Counted from the first letter of the stretch, positions 1 to 8,124 are shown. The stretch: 64,000 nt of DNA from Propionibacterium sp. oral taxon 192 str. F0372 (GCF_000413315.1 NZ_KE340297.1:124001-188000); one strand, 5' to 3'. Notes: generated by a model not told the origin, from the letters alone. Program-made: numbers and translations.

Positions 1-37
1 TGGCCTTATCTGGGCCATCAGGCGAGGGAGGACCAAC

Positions 38-571
38 GTGGCTGAGCTGTGGCTGTCCGCAGACGACATCGCCACCCACCTCGGGAGCACCAAAGCCACC
101 GTCTACACCTGGATCGCCGAGAAAGCCATGCCCGCCCACAAGGTCGGACGCCTCTGGAAGCTCCAAGCCAGCGAGAACGACGCTTGGAATGGGTTCGCCG
201 CGGCGGTGCGGGAAGCCGCTGCCCGACAGTCGAAAGCAGACGGCAAGGACGTCGGCCTGATCGACATCGCCTGGGCACCTCAGCCTGCGACCGACAGCGA
301 CGAGCCATCACCGATCGAGTTCGCCCTCGAAGCAGCACTCACGCGCTTCTTCGGCTCTGTCAAGATCGATCCCGACCGTTACTCCCGCGACATCGGCAAC
401 GTCACCCGCGAAGTCATCGACCGCCTTGCGGGGGCGAGCGCACACCTAGAAATCACCATCGACATCCAGGCCGTCAAACCCGAAGGGTTCGACGAATCCG
501 AGATCCGCACGATCAGCGAGAACGCCCACGTCCTCAAGTTCGACCCCAGCTCGGGCTTCGAGGAGAGCTGA
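38..571 (+). CDS. Excisionase-type HTH protein with an ATPase-tail-like C-terminus (defence island)
   Basis: 177 residues from a GTG start with a GGGAGGA ribosome binding site 6 nt upstream. Residues about 3-45 (LWLSADDIATHLG, then VYTWIAEKAMPAHKVGRLWKL) are a MerR/excisionase-type winged helix domain that should bind DNA. The C-terminus, roughly residues 130-177, contains GFDESEIRTISENAHVLKF followed by SGFE; from memory this resembles the last residues of large defence-associated ATPases (DUF499-like), so the protein may be a regulator or adaptor joining HTH and that tail. Frame 1 from the window edge ends at a TGA (43-45) overlapping this start, so an upstream gene of the same operon may precede it, although the other frames are also open. 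The next gene starts 8 nt after the stop. HTH call is firm; role is inferred. Confidence 0.75.
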   Translation: MAELWLSADDIATHLGSTKATVYTWIAEKAMPAHKVGRLWKLQASENDAWNGFAAAVREAAARQSKADGKDVGLIDIAWAPQPATDSDEPSPIEFALEAALTRFFGSVKIDPDRYSRDIGNVTREVIDRLAGASAHLEITIDIQAVKPEGFDESEIRTISENAHVLKFDPSSGFEES

Positions 572-579
572 GGGCGCCG

Positions 580-2067
580 ATGGCTCGATTCGGAAACGAT
601 CAGACGAACATTGGTCACCTCGACGTTCGCACAGTAGGTGAGGGTAGTCGAGTTGTGGCTTTTTTCGTTCCTACCGAACTACCGCATGAAGAATCCTCGG
701 CACGTCGGCGTTTGGCTGAGGGTGTGAAGCTCGTGGAGTTCGACGCTGAGACAGGTATCCTGAAGATACATCCTATTAACACGCTCCAGGGCCATGGTGA
801 CTATCTCGGTCCGAAGTACACGCGAGTGCATACCCTCACCTTGAATGTCGCGTTGTTGGATCACTACAGCTCTGGGTTATTTGATAGCTCTGAGTTATTC
901 GATAGCTCTGGGCTATTCGATAGCTCTGGGCTATTCGATAGCCAACTAGACGACCACGACGGAGACTACCAGTTGGAGTTGGAGTCAATCTTCGAAGCAC
1001 TGCCGTATGGATTCGTGAAAGACTTCAATTACGGTTTGGGCCTACTTAAAGACCTCAACCGGATCGTTCGCTTGGTCGAGGACAACACTGCGTGCGACGA
1101 AATAGTCTTCGTCGATGGCCGAAGTGCCGCCGTCGATCACACTGAGTTCCATCTTGGACTCGCACGCTTTGCCGATATCTGGGCGGAAATACGTAGGATC
1201 AGTGACCGAGGGATTCGCGCAACAGCTCGGGTGAAGGATGCCTTCGTTCACAATAATCTTTCTGCTGACCTGGACCTCATCCTTGCGGAACCATCGCTCG
1301 GAAGACACCCCAACTCGCGCACGATAGCGAAAGCCGCCAGCGGCATCGAAGAGCTGAGTACAGTGGAACGCGAGGCGCTGGTCGACACGGTTGCTTCCGA
1401 ATCAGCAAGCCTAGCGGCGCATTCGCCCCAGAAGTTCCAACGACTCAAGCGCGACATTGAACTCGTCAGTCTTGATCGACTCATCAAGACATACGAAGAC
1501 TCCCTGAGTCAGAACAAGCCTGAGTCCTACTGGCAGTCCTTCTTTGATGACAACGCCTTTGCGTTGCAACAGGTCTTCGGAGCCCCGATGGTCAGTGTCC
1601 GCTCTAGCGCGAATGTGGGTGGTACAGGGCTGTCGGGTAGCGGCGACAAGATCGCAGACTACCTGTTCAAGAACTCGCTCACGAATAACGTCGCTCTCGT
1701 TGAAATCAAGAAGCCGACCACGCAACTACTCGAGGGCCGAGAGTACAGGCAGGGCGTGTTCGGCCCATCGAAGGAGTTAAACGGCGCCGTCGCTCAAGTG
1801 CTGGACCAGGCGTACAGCCTGACGAAAAACCTCACTAGTCTGAAGGAGAGTTCGCGACAGTGGGACCTGGAGTCCTACGCAGTTTCTTGCTTCGTGGTTG
1901 CTGGACGCACCCCCTTAGCCAGCGACCCAGCGAGACAGAAGTCGTTCGAGCTGTATCGCGCGAACTCTCGCAGCGTGACGATCGTGACCTACGACGAGAT
2001 TCTTGAGCGACTGAGACTCCTTCGTGAGTTCCTCACACCGGCTTCTCCATCAGCCGAGGAGGTCTGA
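580..2067 (+). CDS. Shedu-like anti-phage nuclease, DUF4263 (SduA family)
   Basis: 495 residues if read from the ATG just after the HTH gene stop; the frame is open further upstream but only as a shadow of that gene. The C-terminal third matches the Shedu/DUF4263 nuclease: an ESYWQSFF entry motif at residues 315-322, DKIADYLF with D356 and D360, and EIKKP with E375 and K377, a PD-(D/E)xK arrangement, followed by GVFGPSKELNGAVAQVLDQ. Shedu proteins are known single-gene anti-phage nucleases whose variable N-terminal region is thought to sense infection. Here that region is about 300 residues and contains four tandem SSGLFD-type hexapeptides (residues 97-120). Base composition is visibly more AT-rich than in the chromosomal genes downstream, suggesting transfer. 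The family call is confident; the trigger is unknown. Confidence 0.85.
   Translation: MARFGNDQTNIGHLDVRTVGEGSRVVAFFVPTELPHEESSARRRLAEGVKLVEFDAETGILKIHPINTLQGHGDYLGPKYTRVHTLTLNVALLDHYSSGLFDSSELFDSSGLFDSSGLFDSQLDDHDGDYQLELESIFEALPYGFVKDFNYGLGLLKDLNRIVRLVEDNTACDEIVFVDGRSAAVDHTEFHLGLARFADIWAEIRRISDRGIRATARVKDAFVHNNLSADLDLILAEPSLGRHPNSRTIAKAASGIEELSTVEREALVDTVASESASLAAHSPQKFQRLKRDIELVSLDRLIKTYEDSLSQNKPESYWQSFFDDNAFALQQVFGAPMVSVRSSANVGGTGLSGSGDKIADYLFKNSLTNNVALVEIKKPTTQLLEGREYRQGVFGPSKELNGAVAQVLDQAYSLTKNLTSLKESSRQWDLESYAVSCFVVAGRTPLASDPARQKSFELYRANSRSVTIVTYDEILERLRLLREFLTPASPSAEEV
868..939 (+). repeat. Four 18-bp tandem repeats inside the Shedu-like gene
   Basis: Four consecutive in-frame copies of AGCTCTGGGCTATTCGAT and close variants (868-885, 886-903, 904-921, 922-939), followed by the start of a fifth. 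The last two copies are identical; the first two differ at one to three positions. Each copy encodes Ser-Ser-Gly/Glu-Leu-Phe-Asp. The period is a multiple of three, so gain or loss of copies would keep the frame. Confidence 0.95.
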
Positions 2068-2072
2068 TTGAG

Positions 2073-3137
2073 ATGGCACGCCCACCCGTGTGGAGGCACA
2101 CGCTCGACGAGGCTCGACGACAGGCACTCGTCGCGATTGACTTTTACAACCGACCCGGCGATCGGCGTAGTTTCAGCGACTTTATCGTCCACATCCATCT
2201 TGCCTGGCAGAACTTGCTTCACGCTGACCGGATGCGCCGAAAAGCAGAAATCTTCTACCGTGAGTCCAGCGGTCAGCGTCGCTTCAAACGGAACCGGGAT
2301 GGCTCCAAGAAGACCTGGGACCTGAGCCAATGTCTCAAGCACGAGTTCAACGACAACGACCCAGTCAGGGCCAATATTGAGTTCTTCGTGGGACTGCGAA
2401 ACCACGTGGAGCACCGTTTCCAGGACTCGATCCTGGTAGTAACTGCCCCACAGGCGCACGCGTGCATCATCAACTTTGAGTCAGAACTCGTACGCAGGTT
2501 CGGCTCCCACGAAACCCTGGGTTCGGAAATGAAATTCCCAGTCTTCGTGCAGTCGCTCAGCCCATCGAGATATAAAGAACAACGCAACCTCCGGCGTGAC
2601 CTGCCGACCACCGTCTCGAACTTCATCACCGAGTTCCAAGTCAGCCTATCTGACGAAGTGCGCAGCGATGAGCGATTCGCCTACCGCCTTCTGCTACTTC
2701 CGATGAAGGGGCCAAAGACGGATGCGGACCTCGCGCTCAACTTCGTGCGACAGGAAGACCTCAGTGAGGAGGAGCTTCAGGCACTCTTGGGGCAGGAGGG
2801 CAGCGTGATCATTGCCGAAAAGTACCGTGAAGCGATCCACGTCGATGAAATGCTCCCAAAAGCGGCAGCCATGGCCGTGGAGGCACGAATCGACTTCAAG
2901 TTCAGCGTCAACGACTTCACCAAGCTCCGGAAAATCTGGCAGATTGGCCCGGCCAAGAGCGGCGCCATGAAACAGTTGCCAGAGTCGGATGGTTACTGCG
3001 TCTACTCGCCCGCGTTTAAACAGTTCGTTTATAGACCGAAACTCGTAGATCGGATCGTGAACGCGGTCGATACAGCAGAGAAATACCAAGCGCTACTTGG
3101 CCACCCACCGACTCTGAAGAGTGACGACAGAAGCTGA
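2073..3137 (+). CDS. DUF3644-type protein with HEPN-like motif
   Basis: 354 residues, ATG 5 nt after the Shedu-like stop, with GAGGAGG at 2056-2062 as ribosome binding site inside the previous gene. The N-terminal half (LDEARRQALVAIDFYNRP, then HIHLAWQNLLHADRMRR) looks like the DUF3644 family often found with defence and restriction genes. Residues 105-116 read VGLRNHVEHRF, where R109 and H114 form an R-x4-H motif as in HEPN ribonucleases. The C-terminal part, from about residue 180, has no motif I recognise. The tight spacing with the Shedu-like gene argues for co-expression. It could be an RNA-cleaving toxin, an abortive infection effector or a partner of the nuclease; that is inference. 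Confidence 0.7.
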   Translation: MARPPVWRHTLDEARRQALVAIDFYNRPGDRRSFSDFIVHIHLAWQNLLHADRMRRKAEIFYRESSGQRRFKRNRDGSKKTWDLSQCLKHEFNDNDPVRANIEFFVGLRNHVEHRFQDSILVVTAPQAHACIINFESELVRRFGSHETLGSEMKFPVFVQSLSPSRYKEQRNLRRDLPTTVSNFITEFQVSLSDEVRSDERFAYRLLLLPMKGPKTDADLALNFVRQEDLSEEELQALLGQEGSVIIAEKYREAIHVDEMLPKAAAMAVEARIDFKFSVNDFTKLRKIWQIGPAKSGAMKQLPESDGYCVYSPAFKQFVYRPKLVDRIVNAVDTAEKYQALLGHPPTLKSDDRS

Positions 3138-3705
3138 GAGGGCACCCAGATGCGGTGCCAGCATGGCCTGAAGGGCAGGACTCCGTTGCTGAGTGGTGGA
3201 AGAAGACGCAGGCGATGGGCTCGTTGAGTTCGGAGAACCACATCGTTCTGGAGTAGAAGACGTGCTCGGCGGCGAGGTCGAGGCTCTTCCTCAGGTCTTT
3301 GCTCCGACTTCCTTCCGCCGCCACACGCCTCTTGCAGATCAAGGAGTGGCGGGTGTGGAAGTCGCCGGGTACAGGCGCTCACCTGCCGAGTGAAAGCGGA
3401 GGCAGGTGTGACGGTTTCGGTACGGGTGATATAGGCAGGCGACGGTTACAGGTACCTGTTGAAGACGGTGGTTGATGACAACCCTCACGGACGCCGAGCC
3501 GTGTGACTTTGGGAGAGAGAACCAAGGCAGGCAGTGTGAGCGGGGGTAGGAGCTATACCTGTTTCGTTTCGCCACCGCACCTTATCGTTGCAGACATGGA
3601 CAACCGAGTTGACGTGCGGAACTGGCTGCCGACGCTGACTCGGTTACCCGCGCCTTCTTCGGCTACTACCGTCAACGAGAAACCACCATAGATAGGGCTC
3701 ACACC
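3138..3705. other. Non-coding border of the defence island
   Basis: 568 bases with no convincing gene: all frames contain only short arginine-rich or stop-broken ORFs. Two small symmetrical elements are visible: an 8-bp perfect inverted repeat (CACCTGCC at 3380-3387 and GGCAGGTG at 3401-3408) and the palindrome ACAGGTACCTGT at 3448-3459. The 3380-3408 element lacks a T-run. The stretch could be decayed coding sequence from the island edge, but I could not assign it to any family. Confidence 0.5.
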
Positions 3706-4647
3706 ATGCATTACCTGGGAACCACCATCAGCAGGCGCACCATGCTAGGTGGCGGGATGGCTGTGGCCAGCGCGGCACTCGGCCTGGGAGGATGCTCGGC
3801 AACCAAAACCCCCTCCGCTTCCGCCCCGGCTTCCGACGACGTCAGCCACGTGCCAACGACCAGTTCTGTGTCCACGCCCCCGGCAACAACCCCCGGTTCG
3901 GTGGTCGTCGAGGAACATGGGTTCACCAGCGCGGGCAACCGCATCTTCGGGAAGCTTCGCCGTCCCGCGGGCGACGGAGAGCATCCAGTTGTCATCTTCA
4001 GTCACGGCTTTGGTGGCAACCACGAGCAGAAGCTGCACCTGCAGGAACTGTTGGCCCAACACGGGGTGGCGGTCTACAGCTTTGACTTCGCCGGCGGCTC
4101 GGGCTATGGACTCGGCCGCAGCGAGGGCAACATGACCGATATGTCGGTGCTGACCGAGGTCCAGAACCTCCAGGACGCTCTCACCTTCGTCAAAAGTCTC
4201 GAAGGCGTAGACCCCACCCGCATTACCCTCATCGGGGCCAGCCAGGGAGGTACGGTCACCACCCTCGTCGCCGAGCAGAACCCCGTCGGCGTCGAGCACA
4301 TCGTGCTCTTCTACCCTGCCTTCTCACTGTTCGACGACGCCCGCCAGCGCTTCGCCACAGCCTCGGACATCCCTGAGACCGTGGACTTCATGGGCCTGAC
4401 CGTCGGCAGGCGCTACTACGCCGACATGCTGGACATGGACATCTATGACCACATGGCGGGCTACCACGGCACCGTCACCATCTTCCACGGCACGGACGAC
4501 AACCTCGTTCCCCTGTCCTACTCTCAGCGAGCCGTGAACACCTTCTCCCACGCCACCCTCACGCCGCTGGATGGGGAGGGCCACGGTTTTTCCACCGCCG
4601 CGCAGGAGACCGTGGCCACCGCCATCCTGCCGACGATCACGTCCTGA
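3706..4647 (+). CDS. Exported alpha/beta hydrolase lipoprotein
   Basis: 313 residues. The N-terminus has a twin-arginine motif (SRRTML, R10-R11), a hydrophobic stretch and a lipobox LGLGGC with C30, then a Ser/Thr/Pro/Ala-rich linker to about residue 65, so it is probably a Tat-exported lipoprotein on the outer face of the membrane. The catalytic domain is an alpha/beta hydrolase: FSHGFGG oxyanion region, GASQGG with nucleophile S179, GTDD (D264 or D265) and GEGHGF with H293. The substrate is probably an ester or acyl group but cannot be read from the sequence. It stands alone between the defence island border and bioB, on the opposite strand to bioB. Base use is like the chromosome, not like the island. 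Confidence 0.85.
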   Translation: MHYLGTTISRRTMLGGGMAVASAALGLGGCSATKTPSASAPASDDVSHVPTTSSVSTPPATTPGSVVVEEHGFTSAGNRIFGKLRRPAGDGEHPVVIFSHGFGGNHEQKLHLQELLAQHGVAVYSFDFAGGSGYGLGRSEGNMTDMSVLTEVQNLQDALTFVKSLEGVDPTRITLIGASQGGTVTTLVAEQNPVGVEHIVLFYPAFSLFDDARQRFATASDIPETVDFMGLTVGRRYYADMLDMDIYDHMAGYHGTVTIFHGTDDNLVPLSYSQRAVNTFSHATLTPLDGEGHGFSTAAQETVATAILPTITS

Positions 4648-4770
4648 CCACCGGCTTAGCCCAAGGAGCCCCCATGTCATTGACCAACGATGGTTGAACC
4701 GTACTGTTCCTCTGACGTCCTGCTCAGCGGCTACCGGCTACCAGGCAAGAGGTCACGGACCCATCATTCC

Positions 4771-5868
4771 TCACACACCGGCGGGCAGGCCGGTCCCGGC
4801 GCCCCGACGCCTAAGTCGCAACTCGCCAGCGTCGGCGATCGCATCGGCCATCGCCTGGTTGTCTCCCGCGCATACCTGACCGGCTTTGCCGGATTCCAGT
4901 TCCTCCACCACGAAACCTGCATCAGCGATCATCGCCAAGTCCACATCACCAGACTGCCCTTCGCTGGTCAGGTAATCACCCAAGAAGATAGAATTGCAGA
5001 TCTCCAAAGCCAACGGTTGAAGACTCCGCAAGTGATACTCCCTGCCCGCCGCCGCCCGCACCTCAATATCTGGATGCACGAAACGCACCATGGAAAGGAT
5101 CTTCAAACAACGCTGAGGAGAAAGACCGCAGTACCCATGCAAAGGAGTACCTTCAAAAGGCAACAAGAAATTCACCGGAACCGAGTCGGCACCCAACTCC
5201 CGTAACCCAAAGGCAACATCAACGAGTTGCTCATCACTCTCCCCCATCCCAGCAAGCAATCCCGAACAAGCCGATAACCCACTAGCATGCACCGCCTGCA
5301 CCGTCGACACCCGATCAGCATGCGTATGGCTACTACAGATGCTCGGATAAAAGGATTCAGCCGTGTTCAGGTTGTGGTTATACCGGCTTACCCCGGCCTG
5401 CGCCAATCGTTGCGTCCCAGCTTCGTCGGTGATGCCCAAACAAGCACAAATATTGACCGCGGGATATTGCTCACGAATACTCTCAACGATTCCAGCCACA
5501 CGATCCATCTCACGCCGCGATGGACCCCGGCCAGAAGCCACCAAACACACCGTCGAGGCTCCCCGCCCCACACCAGCACGCACCTGCTCGATGGCCTCGG
5601 CTTCATCCAACCACGTGTAGCGCAACACCTGTGCGGTCGCTCCTAGGGCCTGCGAGCAATAGGAGCAGTTCTCCGGGCACATGCCGGATTTCAGGCTCAC
5701 CAAGTAGTTCAGTTTCACCTTGTTGCCGAAGAAGTGCCGACGCACCCTACCCGCGGCGGCGACAATGGTCATCACCTCCGCATCCGGGGCAGCGAGCAAC
5801 TCCGCAGCCTCGGCACGGCTCACGGACATACCTTCCAAGCCACGTGCCACCATCGACTCGAGATCCAT
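4771..5868 (-). CDS. bioB: Biotin synthase BioB
   Basis: Radical SAM enzyme that inserts sulfur into dethiobiotin in the last step of biotin synthesis. The cluster motif CPENCSYC (CxxxCxxC) is present, with [13 protein letters not shown] and the [11 protein letters not shown] segment typical of BioB. I chose the ATG at 5868 (365 residues) because GGAAGGGG lies just upstream of it; an in-frame GTG at 5886 would place that ribosome binding site inside the coding region. No bioA, bioD or bioF genes are nearby. It is divergent from a TetR gene, with two operators between them that match the BioQ motif, so biotin-responsive repression is likely. Residues beyond about 335 are a poorly conserved Arg/Gly-rich tail. 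Confidence 0.95.
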   Translation of the reverse strand: MDLESMVARGLEGMSVSRAEAAELLAAPDAEVMTIVAAAGRVRRHFFGNKVKLNYLVSLKSGMCPENCSYCSQALGATAQVLRYTWLDEAEAIEQVRAGVGRGASTVCLVASGRGPSRREMDRVAGIVESIREQYPAVNICACLGITDEAGTQRLAQAGVSRYNHNLNTAESFYPSICSSHTHADRVSTVQAVHASGLSACSGLLAGMGESDEQLVDVAFGLRELGADSVPVNFLLPFEGTPLHGYCGLSPQRCLKILSMVRFVHPDIEVRAAAGREYHLRSLQPLALEICNSIFLGDYLTSEGQSGDVDLAMIADAGFVVEELESGKAGQVCAGDNQAMADAIADAGELRLRRRGAGTGLPAGV

Positions 5869-5938
5869 CACAACCCCTTCCTGCACACGACGAGCATCCC
5901 TCGCCGATGACCTCCGAGTGACACTCTACCAACAGAAT

Positions 5939-5972
5939 TGAACGATGTTCAGCTAAAGATGCTCAATGTTCA
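5939..5972. promoter_or_regulatory. Two BioQ-like operators between bioB and the TetR gene
   Basis: Site 1 is the perfect inverted repeat TGAACGATGTTCA (5939-5951), identical in form to the TGAAC-N3-GTTCA box of the actinobacterial biotin repressor BioQ. Site 2 is an imperfect copy, TGCTCAATGTTCA (5960-5972). Their centres are 21 bp apart, two turns of the helix, so both sites face the same side of the DNA. Site 2 lies just upstream of the -10 of the TetR gene. Divergent control of bioB and of the regulator itself is the natural reading. Confidence 0.8.
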
Positions 5973-5988
5973 CCGGTGGGGTGGGTCT

Positions 5989-5994
5989 TAAACT
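5989..5994 (+). promoter_or_regulatory. -10 box TAAACT of a leaderless TetR gene
   Basis: TAAACT ends 6 nt before the ATG at 6001, so transcription would begin at or next to the start codon. There is no Shine-Dalgarno sequence in the 20 nt before the ATG. The BioQ-like site 2 lies between this -10 and the expected -35 position. Confidence 0.55.
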
Positions 5995-6000
5995 CCTGCC

Positions 6001-6555
6001 ATGGCCCTGACCCGTTCCCAGATCCTCACCGCCGCTTTGGCAATCCTGGACGCCTACGGTCTGGCCGACATGACCATGCGCCGGGTAGCAAGTGCCCTCG
6101 ACGTCCAGCCTGGGACCTTGTACAACTATTTCCCGGACAAGCAATCACTGCTCGCCGGAGTCGCCGACCAGATCCTCTGCGAGGCCCTCGAACCCTTGGG
6201 CACCTGGCGAGAAGCCATCGAGGCCTGGGCGCACAGCCTGCGTCAGGTGCTACTAGCGCATCGCGACTCTGCCGAACTCGTCTCCGCGGCCCGCGGGTTC
6301 CAGCTGACCACGCACGACACGACGAGGCACCCGGCCACATTGATCGCCGCAGCAGGCCTATCCCCGGCCGAAGCGATCATTGCAGCCACCACCTGCCTGC
6401 ACTTCATCTTGGGTCACGTCACAGAAGAGCAGGCCCGGCGCGACCGTGAGGAGTTTGGCAGCACACCAAAGCCCGTTGCGTCGCTCACCGATCCGGACAC
6501 CAGTTTCAGTTTCGGACTGGGGCTGGTGCTTGACGGCATCGCGAGCCGTCTGTGA
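6001..6555 (+). CDS. bioQ: TetR-family regulator, probable biotin repressor BioQ
   Basis: 184 residues. The N-terminal TetR helix-turn-helix is clear: SQILTAALAILDAYG, then TMRRVASALDVQPGTLYNYFPDKQSLL (about residues 6-52). The rest is the helical ligand and dimer domain. Identification as BioQ rests on context: it is divergent from bioB, and the intergenic region carries a perfect TGAAC-N3-GTTCA box plus a second copy, which is the known BioQ target. No ribosome binding site precedes the ATG and a TAAACT hexamer ends 6 nt before it, so the mRNA is probably leaderless. Its 3' end overlaps the convergent cbiX gene by 142 nt, an unusually long antisense overlap. Confidence 0.75.
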   Translation: MALTRSQILTAALAILDAYGLADMTMRRVASALDVQPGTLYNYFPDKQSLLAGVADQILCEALEPLGTWREAIEAWAHSLRQVLLAHRDSAELVSAARGFQLTTHDTTRHPATLIAAAGLSPAEAIIAATTCLHFILGHVTEEQARRDREEFGSTPKPVASLTDPDTSFSFGLGLVLDGIASRL

Positions 6556-7229
6556 ATGCCCAGTCGGCTAGAACCCAAAGCCTCCCGATAGCGTGACACG
6601 ATCAGATCGACGAGTGTGGGATGCACTCCAATGGGCCCGGCCACCACGTCGGCCCCCAGCCCGTCGAGGATCTCTTGGTACCTGCCTTGGGCAAGGGCAT
6701 GGACCGCAACGCTCACCCGCAGGTAGCCCTCCGAACGCAACCGGGAGAGGGCTTGTGTGACTCTGGGAGTTGCGGCATACATGAACCCGACCCGAACCGG
6801 CACGCCGATGACCTGCTGGAGCGCCCGCGCCACCTCGTGGACTTCGGTATTCGATTCTGGGCGTGACGACCCAATGGAGGCCAGCACGACGGCATCGCCG
6901 GGGCCGCCGGCCTCCCGCAACCTGTCGGCCAGCGCTCCCACGAGTTCCCCACCCAGATGCGCAGTAGCCACCGCACGGCCACCAGCGTTCCCTAGAGCCG
7001 CAGGAATGTCATTGTCAACGTGATATCCCGCGGTGAGGAAGGCAGGCACGACGACGCAATCCTCCCGGGCAGCGACCACGTCGGCCAACCGCATGTCATG
7101 GACGTCCACGAAACCGGTCACGACCTCGGTATCGGGCAGTCGTCCGGCGACTGCCCGGCGCAATTCTTCGGCCGCATGAGTTCCCTGCCGGCTGCGGGTC
7201 CCGTGCAAGGCGATGACCAGATCACTCAT
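6414..7229 (-). CDS. cbiX: Sirohydrochlorin ferrochelatase (CbiX/SirB type)
   Basis: Inserts metal, here most likely iron, into sirohydrochlorin to make siroheme. Conserved features: LVIALHGTRSRQG at the start, with the metal-binding His in HGTR; VVPAFLTAGYHVDNDIPAAL with the second His; and the repeated half fold later, VHALAQGRYQEIL. The ATG at 7229 overlaps the stop of the upstream permease gene by 8 nt, so it is translationally coupled to it. It is the last gene of the sulfate-assimilation operon; siroheme is the cofactor of the sulfite reductase encoded first, which explains its presence. The last 45-50 residues (from about 225) lie in the overlap with the convergent TetR gene and look unlike the family, so the reading frame probably ran on after loss of an earlier stop. 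Confidence 0.88.
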   Translation of the reverse strand: MSDLVIALHGTRSRQGTHAAEELRRAVAGRLPDTEVVTGFVDVHDMRLADVVAAREDCVVVPAFLTAGYHVDNDIPAALGNAGGRAVATAHLGGELVGALADRLREAGGPGDAVVLASIGSSRPESNTEVHEVARALQQVIGVPVRVGFMYAATPRVTQALSRLRSEGYLRVSVAVHALAQGRYQEILDGLGADVVAGPIGVHPTLVDLIVSRYREALGSSRLGIHRRLAMPSSTSPSPKLKLVSGSVSDATGFGVLPNSSRSRRACSSVT

Positions 7230-8124
7230 TGCCCACCCCCACCAGCATCCGGGGCGTCTCGGCGGCCGAGGAAACCCGGCGGTGCACACGGATCACATTG
7301 CCCACTAGCCCCGCCCAAGCAACAACCATCACAAGGATGACCACCTGGTGCACCCCACCGTGGAAGCCAACCCCATCAAGAATCACCCGCAGATTGACGA
7401 CGACGATCATCCCGCCGACGATGACGCCCATGATCCGCGCAGGCACCTTGGACACCACCAGGGCGGCAAGCGGTGCGGCCACTACTCCGCCGGCCAGCAG
7501 CACCAGGACGATCCCGAGACTGATCCCCGACGTACCGAGTCCCAGGAGAAAACCTGCGGATGCGGCCGAGGAGACCAGGAACTCTGCGGTGCTCACCGAA
7601 CCGATCACTCTACGTGGTGTGGAGCGCCCGGCCGACAGCAGGGTGGTCGTGGTAACCGGTCCCCAGCCTCCGCCTCCCGTGGCATCCACGAAACCACCGA
7701 TCACACCCAGCGGGGCTAGGAACCGGGCACTGTGCCCGGTGGAACCCAGCAAGGTGGGCGGACGCCAGGTGAAGCGGACCAGAATGTAGCCGCCCAAGCA
7801 GGCGAGTAATCCCGACATGATGGGCGCCCCGGCATCGGTAGGCACCGACGACAGCACGGTTGCCCCCAGAAAGGCACCCACCGCCCCGGGTACCCCGAGC
7901 CAGATGACCATCGCCCGGTCGACATTCCCCAACCGCACATGGGCGAGGGCCGATGCAGCATTGGTACCGATCTCCGACAGATGCACCGAGGCGGATGCAA
8001 GGGCCGGGGACAGCCCCACCACCAGCAGCATCGACGAGGAGGTCACCCCGTATCCCATGCCCAGGGCGCCATCAACGAATTGAGCCACCAGGCCTGCCAT
8101 GCCAAGAAGCAGGAGCTTGCGCAT
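7222..8124 (-). CDS. TauE/SafE-type sulfite or sulfate permease
   Basis: 300 residues with about eight hydrophobic segments, beginning LLLLGMAGLVAQFVDGALGMGYG, the characteristic first helix of the TauE/SafE family, and a second repeat starting FLAPLGVIGGFVDATGGGGWGP. The family moves sulfur oxyanions or organosulfonates. In this position, within a sulfate-reduction operon that has no ABC sulfate importer, it is a good candidate for the sulfate uptake system, as in other actinobacteria. The ATG at 8124 shares its A with the cysN stop (TGATG); a GTG one codon upstream is possible. Confidence 0.85.
   Translation of the reverse strand: MRKLLLLGMAGLVAQFVDGALGMGYGVTSSSMLLVVGLSPALASASVHLSEIGTNAASALAHVRLGNVDRAMVIWLGVPGAVGAFLGATVLSSVPTDAGAPIMSGLLACLGGYILVRFTWRPPTLLGSTGHSARFLAPLGVIGGFVDATGGGGWGPVTTTTLLSAGRSTPRRVIGSVSTAEFLVSSAASAGFLLGLGTSGISLGIVLVLLAGGVVAAPLAALVVSKVPARIMGVIVGGMIVVVNLRVILDGVGFHGGVHQVVILVMVVAWAGLVGNVIRVHRRVSSAAETPRMLVGVGNE

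Noticed and set aside
1-45. C-terminal tail of an upstream gene (frame 1, ending at TGA 43-45)
   Set aside because: Only 14 codons are visible and the other two frames are also open, so nothing identifies the right frame.
3016-3382. Minus-strand ORFs of 108 and 117 codons at the island border
   Set aside because: Overlap the DUF3644 gene end, show no recognised domain and are of low-complexity arginine-rich composition; treated as shadows.
3380-3459. Attachment site or insertion-sequence end at the island border
   Set aside because: The inverted repeat and palindrome have no second copy or target duplication in the window, and no integrase or transposase is present.
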